Source of the DNA: Frankia torreyi
GTDB taxonomy: Bacteria; Actinomycetota; Actinomycetes; Frankiales; Frankiaceae
DNA length: 34,619 nt
Reading direction: 5' to 3'
Assembly (NCBI RefSeq): GCF_000948395.1
Contig: NZ_JYFN01000014.1
Location: forward strand, 100,725 to 135,343
Of the stretch, positions 1-7,885 are shown piece by piece. The position numbers and the translations under genes are program-made. The notes beneath the pieces are model-generated. The model saw nothing but the letters and a program-made list of their open reading frames with translations, did not search any database and had not been told where the DNA came from. Within the stretch, counting starts at the first letter, position 1. Each line of letters opens with the position of its first letter.

Positions 1-1
1 G

Positions 2-2107
2 ATGGTCGGTGGCGGCGTTGTGGTCTTCGTGGCCGATTACTTCGGCGCGGCAGAAAACCTGACCGGCGACCGGAGCCCCAGCGGAGGCGTCCCGTTCTTC
101 GCGACAGTCTGTGCGCTGATACTCGGCGGACTGGCGCTCACTCCGCTCTGCCGTGCTCTGCGAGACCCGCTCTACTCCGACGAGGTCTATGAGACCGACG
201 AACGCCGGCCCAGCAGCGCCATCGGTCTTGGCCTGCGTTTCATCGCCAAGCTGTTGATCCTCCCAGCGGTCTTCACCGCCGCGGCGTTCCAGGTGGGTGA
301 CCTGATCACGCTCGGGAGTGTGGGCCAGAGCCAGGCCGACGGAGCCGGCCCCTCGCTCACCAGCGTGGCGGGCTCTTTTCTGCTGAGCGAGATTTTCCGC
401 TATGGCCTGGCCGCAGCCATGCTCGCCCTGCTCGGAGCCGCCGCGGTTGCCCTCGACCGGCTCGGACTGCGCCTGCTGACCGAGGAGGCACAGACGTTGC
501 TGCAGCGTGATCCGCGCCGACCGATCCTGTACCTGCGCAACTTCGGCGACGACGAATTCAGGATCGAGGCGGCCGGCCCCAGCAGGCGCGGCCTCGTGGG
601 CAAGCTGGCCCTTCGCCGGACGCGACCGTTCGAGGAGACCTTCGCCTGGCGACTCAACCAGTACGGCCCGCTGATCGCCGCCAACGACCCGAACATCCGG
701 CTTCGCACACTCGGTGCCGCCAAAATGCATCTCCCGCACGTCAACTGGAAGGATCAGGTCGAGGCCTACGCCGCGGACAGCCTGGCTGTCGTGATCTCCG
801 CCACCCCGACAGAGATCAACTGCGGACTACTGTGGGAGCTCCGGATGATCGCGGAAAGACTGCCCCACCAGCGCGTCATCCTCCTGCTGCCACCTCGACG
901 GAAACGGGAGAGCGAGCAGGGTTGGACCGCCTTCTGCAACGCGGTCTCCGGCTGGGCCTTCTTCGACGGAGCACGCGCGGCGAACCCGACCGGCGCCGCC
1001 CATCTGCTGGTGCACGTTCCTGGCGAGGGCTGGCGTGCCTGGGGCGCGGCCACCCGCACCGAATGGACCTATGTCCTTGCCGTGCGCGGCTGCCTGGACT
1101 ACGCGACAAAGGCGTGGCAGCGGACGGCCCCCTGGCTCGCCGACGCCCGACCGGCGGCCGCGCGGCACCGGCCGATGGCGGCGACCGTCCGCGTCGGGCT
1201 GCGGTTCATGTACGCCGGAATCGTGTTGACTCTTCTCAACACCCTGGTCACCGTGCCCATGCTGAGCCGGAACTACGGCAACGCCGCGCTGCGCGAGGCA
1301 AGCCAGGACCCGATCGGTAACAGTGACCTCGTCGTCAGCCAGGCCGCCATGACAATCAGTTGGTTCGAGCTGGGCGGTCTCGCGGCGACGGCCGCGTGGA
1401 CCTGGGTCGCGTTCCGTTGCCGGAAGGGAAACAACTGGGGCAGGGTCCTGGCCACCTGCGGCTGCCTGCTCGGCACCCTCTTCCTGCTGGCCAAGCTGCT
1501 CGGAGACACCCGCGCACACTCATGGGTCAGCTCCATAGACGCGGCGACGGCGCTGGCGGGTGTCACCGGGGTCGGGCTGATGTGGGCCGGGGATTCCGAA
1601 CAGCACTTCGACTCGCCCACGCGGGCGACCGCGATGCCCGCGTCCGTGCGGACCGCGCTGCGGCTCATGTACCTCGGCATGGCTCTGACCCTGGCGGACG
1701 TCGTCGACATCGGGATCACCCGCTACTTCGGCTATCGCCACCTCGCCGGCCACAGCGACGCACTCACCGCCCAGGATGCGTACGCGCGCCTCGTCGGCGG
1801 TCTCGTGCTCCTGGTGGCCGGCGGCCTGATCTGCGAGGGTCTCTGGCTTTCGGCTGTGCTCGGATGCCGCCGAGGCGGTCACTGGGGGCGGATACTGGCC
1901 ACCATCTACTTCGTTGTGGCGACCTTCGGCATCCTCATCAGACTGCTCGTCGAGACGACCCTCAGCGGCCGCCTGCTGGACCTGACCGTCCTCCTCGTCG
2001 CCGCGACCGCCCTCTGCCTGCTGTGGAGCAGACCATCGGGGCGCTACTTCCGCCCCCAACCCGGCCCCGCACTCGCCTACCCCGGCCCACCAACCTGGTA
2101 CCCCTGA
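2..2107 (+). CDS. Multi-pass membrane protein with a TIR-like soluble domain (5' end probably outside the window)
   Basis: The reading frame is open from the left edge, so the true start may lie upstream and the 701 residues seen may be partial. Three hydrophobic segments (about residues 29-48, 78-98 and 133-152) lead into a soluble domain of about residues 165-390. That domain opens with ILYLRNFGDDE (about 174-184). It has a short central block around FEETFAWRL and, near residue 277, the motif LLWELRMI after a hydrophobic strand. I read this as a Rossmann/TIR-like fold, by pattern only. After it come two copies of a four-helix module, about 395-530 and 550-690. The matching signatures are CRKGNNWGRVLAT and CRRGGHWGRILAT. 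No enzymatic or transport role can be assigned; a membrane-anchored sensor or effector is possible. Confidence 0.75.
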   Translation: MVGGGVVVFVADYFGAAENLTGDRSPSGGVPFFATVCALILGGLALTPLCRALRDPLYSDEVYETDERRPSSAIGLGLRFIAKLLILPAVFTAAAFQVGDLITLGSVGQSQADGAGPSLTSVAGSFLLSEIFRYGLAAAMLALLGAAAVALDRLGLRLLTEEAQTLLQRDPRRPILYLRNFGDDEFRIEAAGPSRRGLVGKLALRRTRPFEETFAWRLNQYGPLIAANDPNIRLRTLGAAKMHLPHVNWKDQVEAYAADSLAVVISATPTEINCGLLWELRMIAERLPHQRVILLLPPRRKRESEQGWTAFCNAVSGWAFFDGARAANPTGAAHLLVHVPGEGWRAWGAATRTEWTYVLAVRGCLDYATKAWQRTAPWLADARPAAARHRPMAATVRVGLRFMYAGIVLTLLNTLVTVPMLSRNYGNAALREASQDPIGNSDLVVSQAAMTISWFELGGLAATAAWTWVAFRCRKGNNWGRVLATCGCLLGTLFLLAKLLGDTRAHSWVSSIDAATALAGVTGVGLMWAGDSEQHFDSPTRATAMPASVRTALRLMYLGMALTLADVVDIGITRYFGYRHLAGHSDALTAQDAYARLVGGLVLLVAGGLICEGLWLSAVLGCRRGGHWGRILATIYFVVATFGILIRLLVETTLSGRLLDLTVLLVAATALCLLWSRPSGRYFRPQPGPALAYPGPPTWYP

Positions 2108-2284
2108 CCGAGGCGGCGGTTCGGCTCCCTATGGCACGGTTGGAAACCCTGATCCGCACCGGACGGACCCGGCGGCGGGTCGTAGCGTCGGGGCACGCCG
2201 ACCGTCGGCCGCGCGTGCCGCACCCGGCGCGGGGCGGCTCGCGGACGGCGCGCTGCCGCACGCCACCCGGCGAAGGGGTACACC

Positions 2285-3943
2285 GTGGGCCACGCTCTTC
2301 ACCATGCCCTCGAGACGAGCGCCGACTACGACCTCGGCCTGACCGTGACGGCGGGCCGATGGCCGGCCGGCCTCGCCGGGCACCTGTATCTCATCGGCCC
2401 CGCCCAGCCGACCGAGGTCGGCTTCATGTTCGCCGGACCGGGGATTCTCACCCACGTCGATCTTGGCGCCCGGCACTGGCGGACGAGCCGGGTGCGCACC
2501 CCCGACCTGGCATTGTTCGCCGCTCTGCGCCAGGCCCTGCCGGCCGCGGACTTCGCCGCGCTCACCCTCGGTGCGCGGCCGTCGCTGACGAACGTCGCCC
2601 CGCACCTGTTCGGTGACCGGCTGATCCTCACCGGCATCAGCCAGCGCCCGGTCGAGGTCGACCCGATCACTCTCGACTTCCACAGCTTCCTCGGGGGCGT
2701 CGACGAGTATCCGGAGGTGGCGGCGCACCCGCTGTTCGCCGGGGTGCGGACGGCGGCCCATCCGGTCGAGGATCTCGACGAGGGCTGCATGTGGTGGTGC
2801 AATACGCGGCTGCGCCCGCAGGGCACGTCGACGACGGACGTCGAGGGCACGCTGTGGGTGGCGCGCTGGGACGGCGCCGGGGCGGTGGAGACGTGGTGCG
2901 TGCCCGGCGCGCATCTCGTGCAGGGCGTCCACGAGGTGACGGTGACGCAGGACTACGTCATCGTCACCGAGATCGGCTTCCAGCAGGAGCCGGGCAGCGT
3001 CGCCGGCCGCAACCGCACGAAGCCGCACCTGCCGTTCACCGACATCTACCTCGTCGCCAAACGGGACCTGACGGCGGCCCGGCGTGGCCGCACGGTCCCG
3101 GTGACCCACGCCCGCGTCCCCTACGAGTCGTTCCACCACTTCGCCGACTACCGTCAGGACGGCGACGACGTGACGCTGTACATCGCGCACTCCAACGGCT
3201 GGGACCTCAACTACAGCCTGGCCGCCACCGACCGGGTCTGGCGGTCGGGCGCCGCCCTCGCCCCGGGGCTGCACGGGTTCATCTCGGCGCCCGTCGACGC
3301 CTCGCCCGTCGGGCGCTACGTCATCGACGGTCGGACGGGCGAGGTCCGCGACAGCCGGCTGTTCCTGGCCCCGCACCAGCACTGGGCGACCCTGCTGTAC
3401 GGCCGCGACCTGCGCCGCGGCGCGCTCGAACGAGGCCGGTACCTCTGGCAGGCGTACTGGGGATGCGACCCGGAGATGCTCGTCGACCGGATCGTCGACC
3501 TGTACGCCGCGCACCCCTGGCGCGTCGTCCCCGTGCACCGGCTGCCGTCCCAGGAGATCCCGTCCTCGCTGGTCTGCCTCGACGCGGAGGCGATGACGGA
3601 GCAGTCCTCCTGGTCGTTCCCCGCCGGCACGGTGGGCGAGTCGCCGGTGTACGTGCCCGATCCGGCGGGCGGCGCAGGCTGGGCGGTCATCGTCGTGCAC
3701 CACGCCGACCGCAGTGAACTGCAGGTCTTCGACGCGCTGGCGCTGGGGGCCGGACCGGTGGCGATCGCCGGCGCACCCGGGCTGAAGCTCTCCGTCCAGT
3801 TCCACTCCGCCTACAGCCCGACGCTGCGTACGCGCCCGGCCGACTACCGGCGCTCCTTCGCCGATGACCTCGACCCGAGCTGGAGGGACCTGCCCGCGGC
3901 CGCCCGCACGGTGATCGCCCGGGTTCTCGAGCAGTACGGCTGA
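2285..3943 (+). CDS. Carotenoid oxygenase (RPE65/carotenoid cleavage dioxygenase family)
   Basis: This 552-residue protein has the size and spacing of the seven-bladed propeller family that cleaves carotenoids or related alkenes oxidatively using one Fe(II). The four iron-binding histidines are best placed at about H158 (in TAHPVED), H216 (in VQGVHEV), H284 (in SFHHFADY) and H507 (in VQFHSAYSP). The first two gaps match the family and the last is somewhat longer than usual. The start is GTG, preceded by an AGGGG-type ribosome site. The FAD oxidoreductase follows after 33 bases on the same strand, so the two are probably co-transcribed. The substrate is unknown. Stilbene- or lignostilbene-type cleavage is possible as well as carotenoid cleavage, because no carotenoid biosynthesis genes are visible nearby. 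Confidence 0.88.
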   Translation: MGHALHHALETSADYDLGLTVTAGRWPAGLAGHLYLIGPAQPTEVGFMFAGPGILTHVDLGARHWRTSRVRTPDLALFAALRQALPAADFAALTLGARPSLTNVAPHLFGDRLILTGISQRPVEVDPITLDFHSFLGGVDEYPEVAAHPLFAGVRTAAHPVEDLDEGCMWWCNTRLRPQGTSTTDVEGTLWVARWDGAGAVETWCVPGAHLVQGVHEVTVTQDYVIVTEIGFQQEPGSVAGRNRTKPHLPFTDIYLVAKRDLTAARRGRTVPVTHARVPYESFHHFADYRQDGDDVTLYIAHSNGWDLNYSLAATDRVWRSGAALAPGLHGFISAPVDASPVGRYVIDGRTGEVRDSRLFLAPHQHWATLLYGRDLRRGALERGRYLWQAYWGCDPEMLVDRIVDLYAAHPWRVVPVHRLPSQEIPSSLVCLDAEAMTEQSSWSFPAGTVGESPVYVPDPAGGAGWAVIVVHHADRSELQVFDALALGAGPVAIAGAPGLKLSVQFHSAYSPTLRTRPADYRRSFADDLDPSWRDLPAAARTVIARVLEQYG

Positions 3944-3976
3944 GGCACGACGAGGGAGCGAGGAAGCGAGGAAGCG

Positions 3977-5227
3977 ATGTACGACGTGATCATCGTCGGG
4001 GCGCGCTGCGCGGGCTCGCCGCTGGCCATGCTGCTGGCCCGCCGCGGCCACCGGGTGCTGGTCGTGGACCGGGCCACCTTCCCGAGCGACACCGTGTCGA
4101 CGCACTTCATCCACCAGACGGGCCTCGCCCGGCTGCGGGACTGGGGGCTGCTCGACCGCCTGCGGGCGACGGGGGTGCCGCCGGTGCGGCACATGACCTT
4201 CTCCTACGACGGCATCCACGCCGAGGGTTTCGCCGAGGCGATCGACGGCATCACCGAGGTCCTCTGCCCACGCCGCACGGTGCTCGACGCGCTGCTCGTC
4301 GACGCGGCCCGCGCGGCCGGGGCCGAGGTGATCGAGGGCTTCACCGTCACCGCCACGATCGTCGCCAACGGCCGGGTGGCGGGGATCCGGGGATACCACT
4401 CCGACGGCACCGAGCACGCCTTCGCCGGGCGGTTCGTCGTCGGCGCGGACGGTGTCGAATCGGCGATCGCCCGGCTGGTGGGCGCGGAGGTCTACCGCGA
4501 CGTGCCCGCGAGCGGGTTCGTCTACTACTCCTACTTCGACGGCCTCGACTGGGGCTTCCACAACCGGACGGCGCACGGGCGGCAGTTCGCGAGCTGCCCC
4601 ACCCACGACGGGCGCACCATGGTCGCGGTCATGCGCCGTCGGGACGCCTACGGCGAGTTCCGAGCCGACGTCGAGGGCAGCTTCCGGTCCGTGCTGGCCG
4701 CCGTCGTGCCCGAGTTCGGCGCGGACCTGCGGGCCGCCACGCGGACGGAACGCTTCCGAGGGCTGCGCTACGCCGACAGCTTCTACCGCCGGTCCCACGG
4801 ACCCGGCTGGGCCCTGGTCGGCGACGCCGGCTACCACAAGGACCCGCTCACCGCCTGGGGCATCACCGACGCCTTCCGCCACGCCGAGCTGCTCGCCGAG
4901 GCCCTGCACCGAGGGCTGGCCGACGAGTCCCCGATCGACGGGGCCGTCGCGGACTACGCGTCACAACGCGACCGGGAAAGCGCGGGCACCTTCGCGTTCA
5001 CCGTCGCCGTGGCGGCACTCACGCTGCCGCCGTTCCTGCACGCGGCGCTGTCCGCGGCGACGCGCAGCCCGGCCTACCGCGCGAAGTTCTTCGCCATGGT
5101 CGGCGGGGGCTACCCCGGCGAGGAGTTCTTCGCCCCCGATCGCCTCGCCGACCTCTACGAGGAGGTCGGCATGCCCCCCGCCCTGCGCCTGCTGCCCCCC
5201 GCTCCGGCGCCCGTCACCCCGTCCTGA
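3977..5227 (+). CDS. FAD-dependent oxidoreductase (geranylgeranyl reductase / PHBH-like monooxygenase superfamily)
   Basis: The 416-residue protein starts with an FAD-binding Rossmann motif, VIIVGARCAGSPLA, ending in an acidic residue after LVVD. The second FAD motif, WALVGDAGYHKDPLTAWGITDA, lies about residue 275. These place it in the group that contains aromatic-ring hydroxylases, halogenases and geranylgeranyl reductases. The variant GARCAG sequence and the histidine-rich HFIHQTG segment are common in the actinobacterial geranylgeranyl-reductase-like subgroup. The ATG follows a purine-rich GAGGAAGCG repeat. It sits between a carotenoid oxygenase and an SRPBCC protein, which suggests modification of a hydrophobic or polyene substrate. 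Whether it hydroxylates or reduces cannot be decided from sequence. Its stop codon lies inside the first unit of an 18-bp tandem repeat. Confidence 0.85.
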   Translation: MYDVIIVGARCAGSPLAMLLARRGHRVLVVDRATFPSDTVSTHFIHQTGLARLRDWGLLDRLRATGVPPVRHMTFSYDGIHAEGFAEAIDGITEVLCPRRTVLDALLVDAARAAGAEVIEGFTVTATIVANGRVAGIRGYHSDGTEHAFAGRFVVGADGVESAIARLVGAEVYRDVPASGFVYYSYFDGLDWGFHNRTAHGRQFASCPTHDGRTMVAVMRRRDAYGEFRADVEGSFRSVLAAVVPEFGADLRAATRTERFRGLRYADSFYRRSHGPGWALVGDAGYHKDPLTAWGITDAFRHAELLAEALHRGLADESPIDGAVADYASQRDRESAGTFAFTVAVAALTLPPFLHAALSAATRSPAYRAKFFAMVGGGYPGEEFFAPDRLADLYEEVGMPPALRLLPPAPAPVTPS

Positions 5228-5294
5228 CCAAGCCACCCAGTCCTGACCAGCCACTCGGTCCTGACCGGCCATTCAGTCCTGACCAGCCATTCGG
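5223..5294. repeat. Tandem repeat, four copies of an 18-bp unit
   Basis: Four imperfect copies of TCCTGACCAGCCATTCGG run from the stop codon of the FAD oxidoreductase to just before the SRPBCC start; the first copy has one extra base. The TGA that ends the upstream gene is part of the first copy, and every copy carries the same TGA. The array fills nearly all of the space between the two genes. Confidence 0.85.
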
Positions 5295-5302
5295 GAGCTG
5301 TC

Positions 5303-5752
5303 ATGCCGCAGGTAAGCGATGAGCTCGTCACCGACCGGCCGATCGAGGCCGTGTTCGACTTCACCACGACGGCCGGGTACTGGCCGCGGTGGCACCCGAC
5401 CGCCCGACGTGTCGCGGGGGAGGTCGACCGCCCGGCCCAACTCGGCGACCGAATCGGCGAGCAGGTCACTGTCGCCGGTGTCGACAACACCGTGACCTGG
5501 ACGATCGTCGGCTGCGACCGTCCGCACCGGCTGGAGTTGACCACCAACGTCGACGCCGGCCGGGTGCGGATCGGCTACGACCTCGCCGTTCTGGCCGACG
5601 GACGGACCCGCTTTCGCCGGACGGTGGACTTCCCCGAGCTGGGCCCCGCGTTCGCCGAGGCGATGCGGGCGCAGTCCGTCGAGGGGCTCGCCAACCTCGC
5701 CCGCCTGCTGACCGAGGGCGCCGCCGACCCTGCCGCCGACCCCGTGGAATGA
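5303..5752 (+). CDS. SRPBCC (START-like, polyketide cyclase/dehydrase) protein
   Basis: The 149-residue protein shows the layout of the SRPBCC ligand-binding fold. An opening strand is followed by IEAVFDFTT and WPRWHPTA, and a late strand-rich section ends in a long C-terminal helix (ELGPAFAEAMRAQSVEGLANLARLL). Members bind hydrophobic ligands and sometimes catalyse cyclisation or hydration. It is third in a same-strand run after the carotenoid oxygenase and the FAD oxidoreductase, so it may hold or process their product. The ATG follows a GGGAGCTGTC stretch. The region behind it up to about 5816 holds no gene that I can see. Confidence 0.8.
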   Translation: MPQVSDELVTDRPIEAVFDFTTTAGYWPRWHPTARRVAGEVDRPAQLGDRIGEQVTVAGVDNTVTWTIVGCDRPHRLELTTNVDAGRVRIGYDLAVLADGRTRFRRTVDFPELGPAFAEAMRAQSVEGLANLARLLTEGAADPAADPVE

Positions 5753-5816
5753 CCCCGCCCGGCCGGCGCCTCCTCCGGTCCGCTCGGAACGCCCGCCGGC
5801 CGCCCGGCCGCCCTGG

Positions 5817-6047
5817 CTAGAGACGCGTCGCGGTCCGGACGAGGCCGGCGACGGCTCTGGAGCGGCTGTGCGGTGGCCACGCGATGACCGTCGTAACCGT
5901 CGGCGCGTCCAGCACCGGCACGGCGGCGAGGTCGCCGCGCAGGTGGGCTCGGCACGAGTCCGGCAGGATCGCGCACGCGCGACCGAGCGCGATGAGCTGC
6001 AGCAACTGCGTGTGGTCGCGAACCGGCGGACCGGGGCCGTCCGGGTA
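5817..6047 (-). pseudogene. LysR-family regulator, C-terminal remnant
   Basis: Read on the minus strand from about 6047 down to the stop at 5817, the translation gives about 76 residues that look like the end of a LysR co-inducer domain. It begins PDGPGPPVRDHTQLL, continues through ALGRACAILPDSCRAHL and ends VAGLVRTATRL. The DNA-binding helix-turn-helix and most of the sensor domain (about three quarters of a normal 300-residue LysR) are missing. The frame stays open to an ATG at 6161, but those extra residues only shadow the SDR remnant on the other strand. It cannot bind DNA and is almost certainly dead. The break coincides with the break in the SDR remnant. Confidence 0.78.
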
Positions 6048-6282
6048 CGCGCCGTCGAAGACGTTCCTCAACGCCGTCACCGTCCAGTACGCCGAGGAAC
6101 TGCACGACACGAACATCCTGATCAACGCGGCGTGCCCCGGATTCACCGCGACCGGCCTCAACGGCTTCCGCGGCGTCCGCAGCCCGGAGCAGGGCGCGGC
6201 GATCGCGATCCGGCTCGCGACCCTGCCCGACGACGGCCCGACCGGCGGTTTCTTCGACGACGCGGGGGTGGTGCCCTGGTGA
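6043..6282 (+). pseudogene. Short-chain dehydrogenase/reductase, C-terminal remnant
   Basis: From the catalytic Tyr-x-x-x-Lys onward (GYAPSKTFLN, Tyr at 6046-6048) the frame reads as a normal SDR C-terminus. It includes INAACPGFTATGLNG and the typical end DGPTGGFFDDAGVVPW. The cofactor-binding TGxxxGIG half, about 150 residues, is gone. The frame is open upstream to an ATG at 5884, but that part is antisense to the LysR remnant and has no SDR character. In actinobacteria this SDR type is often found divergent from a LysR gene. A single deletion removing both 5' ends and the shared promoter would give exactly this picture. Confidence 0.8.
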
Positions 6283-6320
6283 CGTGCCCGGCTGCCCGCG
6301 ATCAGCCCGCCGGGCCGTGG

Positions 6321-6725
6321 TCACGGATTACCGGTCCGGGCAAGCTCGGGGCGATGCCGGTTGATCCGCTGCCGCCGGCGGGCGAGGAGGACATCCGCGA
6401 GGGCGTCCGCGCGTTCCATGTCGTCGAGGGTGGCCCGGGATCGTCCCTCCACCTCGAGGATGGCGGCGAGGAGCTCCGCGGACAGTCTCATCCGCGCCGC
6501 CACCCGCGCCACGCTCGGCGGGAGGCCGCAGGACGCCCGGTCCGACAGCGGGCGGCCATCGCCGGGACCGACCACCTGCGACGGGATCCGACCGTCCGGC
6601 GTGACGCGACCCGTAGGACCGGCATGATCCGTAGGGGCGGCGTGACCCCTGGGCGCGAGGTGGCTCTTGGGCGCGATGCGACCCTCGGGGGCGAGGCGGG
6701 GCCGGACTCCGAAGAGATCGAACAT
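6321..6725 (-). CDS. Small hypothetical protein behind a LexA-like box
   Basis: The 134-residue frame begins MFDLFGVRPRLAPEG. It continues through a low-complexity proline/alanine/histidine stretch (about residues 12-50) and ends in a helical, charged part (RMRLSAELLAAILEVEGRSRATL, about 75-97, then an Arg-rich tail). I chose the ATG at 6725 because the promoter at 6733-6761 and the LexA-like box at 6718-6733 sit right on it; there is no ribosome site, so the mRNA would be leaderless. SOS-controlled HNH/DUF222 proteins of actinobacteria often start with MF inside such a box, so this may be the stump of one. I cannot see DUF222 or HNH motifs. The product could also be non-functional. Confidence 0.45.
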   Translation of the reverse strand: MFDLFGVRPRLAPEGRIAPKSHLAPRGHAAPTDHAGPTGRVTPDGRIPSQVVGPGDGRPLSDRASCGLPPSVARVAARMRLSAELLAAILEVEGRSRATLDDMERADALADVLLARRRQRINRHRPELARTGNP

Positions 6726-6733
6726 ACATTCGA
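6718..6733 (-). promoter_or_regulatory. LexA/SOS-box-like palindrome overlapping a start codon
   Basis: The 16 bases read TCGAACATACATTCGA on the plus strand. Compared with the actinobacterial LexA site TCGAAC-N4-GTTCGA, 11 of 12 fixed positions match, and the central four bases also fit the R-N-R-Y pattern. The ATG of the small minus-strand gene lies inside the box. Bound LexA would cover the transcription and translation start together. Confidence 0.6.
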
Positions 6734-6761
6734 TTCTGGCGAAAGCGGATCGTCCTGTCAA
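6733..6761 (-). promoter_or_regulatory. Sigma-70-type promoter for the small SOS-box gene
   Basis: On the minus strand a perfect -35 TTGACA (6761-6756) is followed after exactly 17 bases by CAGAAT (6738-6733), a four-of-six match to the -10 consensus. The expected start point falls inside the LexA-like box just downstream. Such good matches are unusual in DNA this GC-rich. Confidence 0.6.
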
Positions 6762-7015
6762 GGTCGGCCGCCCCCGGGGTCGGGTCGTCAGCCGGCTGTG
6801 CGTCGTCCAGGACACCAGCTCGGACCGGGCGAGCTGCGCCGCTCGACCCTGCTCAGCTCGTCGTCGCGCCACCGGGCACGCGATCCCTGCGCCCACCAGG
6901 AACTGCACCCGGCTCGCCAGCAGCCGCAGCAGGTCGCCCGGCTCCCCGCCAGACGTGACGGCGATCACCGCAGGGCGATAGGTTGACGATGATCCAATTC
7001 TGCTCTGGAGGTTCC

Positions 7016-7843
7016 ATGGCTACAGCCTTCGTCACCGGCGCGAGCCGGGGCATCGGCAAGGCGATCGCCCTGTCCCTGGCCGACGCCGGCTACGACCTGG
7101 CCGTCTCGGCCCGCACCGTCCAGCCGGGCGAGATCCGCGACAACGCGCTGACGGTGCACCACACCGATTCCCGACCCTTACCCGGCAGCCTGGCCGAGAC
7201 CGCCGCCGAGGTCGAGGCCCGCGGTCGCGAGGCCCTGATCGTGCCGTGCGATCTGACCGACCGGGCGTCGGTCGAGGCGGCCGCGCGTCGCCTCCTCGAC
7301 ACCTGGGGCGGCGTCGACGTCATCGTCCACAACGGGCGTTACATCGGCCCCGGGATCATGGACGTCTTCCTCGACACCCCGCTCGAGGCCTACGAGAAGA
7401 TGTTCGAGGCCCACTGCATCGCCCCGGTCATCCTCACCCGCGCGCTGCTGCCGGCGATGCTCGCCCGCGGCGGCGGGGCCGTCGTCACCATCACCTCCGG
7501 CGCAGCGTGGCTCGTCCCGCCCGCCCCGGCCGGGCAGGGCGGCTGGGGGCTGGCCTACGCCGTCGGCAAGGCGTCGGGAAACCCGCTGGTCGGGGTCCTG
7601 CACACCGAATACGCCGGGCGTGGGCTGCGCGTGTTCAACGTCGAGCCCGGCTTCGTCGCCACCGAGCGCAACGAGATCTCGGTACGCGACTACGGCCGGG
7701 AACTCGTCGGGGCCGCTCCCCCCTCGGCGATCGGCGCGACCGTGCGCTGGCTGCTGGACAGCCCCGACGCCGACTCCCTGCTGGGCACGACGATCGAGGC
7801 CCAGGACCTCTGCCGGGCCCGCGAGCTGCACCCCGCCTGGTAG
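7016..7843 (+). CDS. SDR family NAD(P)-dependent oxidoreductase
   Basis: The 275-residue protein is a classical-length SDR. It has the cofactor motif TGASRGIG at residues 7-14, the structural HNG motif (VDVIVHNGRY), the catalytic serine in VTITSGAAW and the catalytic Tyr181-x-x-x-Lys185 (AYAVGK). I chose the ATG at 7016 over an in-frame ATG at 6983. It has a GGAGG ribosome site four bases upstream, and the Rossmann fold starts at once. It is monocistronic, ending in a strong palindromic terminator. The PGFVATERNEIS segment suggests a ketone or hydroxyacyl substrate, but specificity cannot be read. It is intact, unlike the SDR remnant 1 kb upstream, and belongs to a different subgroup. Confidence 0.9.
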   Translation: MATAFVTGASRGIGKAIALSLADAGYDLAVSARTVQPGEIRDNALTVHHTDSRPLPGSLAETAAEVEARGREALIVPCDLTDRASVEAAARRLLDTWGGVDVIVHNGRYIGPGIMDVFLDTPLEAYEKMFEAHCIAPVILTRALLPAMLARGGGAVVTITSGAAWLVPPAPAGQGGWGLAYAVGKASGNPLVGVLHTEYAGRGLRVFNVEPGFVATERNEISVRDYGRELVGAAPPSAIGATVRWLLDSPDADSLLGTTIEAQDLCRARELHPAW

Positions 7844-7849
7844 ACCGCG

Positions 7850-7883
7850 GCGGGGTTCCCGCCCGGCCGGGCGGGAACCCCGC
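7850..7883. terminator. Perfect 34-bp palindrome, probable bidirectional terminator
   Basis: Two 17-base arms starting GCGGGGTTCCC match perfectly with no unpaired loop. It lies seven bases after the SDR stop codon and just before the stop of the minus-strand LLM remnant, where a terminator shared by two converging genes is expected. No U-tract follows, as is common in actinobacteria. Confidence 0.75.
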
Positions 7884-7885
7884 GA

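Noticed and set aside
2129-4909. 926-residue open frame on the minus strand
   Set aside because: It is antisense to the carotenoid oxygenase and FAD oxidoreductase genes. Its translation is Arg/Gly/Val/Asp-rich without motifs, as expected for the complementary frame of GC-rich genes.
5884-6042. N-terminal half of the plus-strand SDR frame as protein
   Set aside because: It has no SDR motif and reads antisense to the LysR C-terminus, so it is chance open frame upstream of the break.
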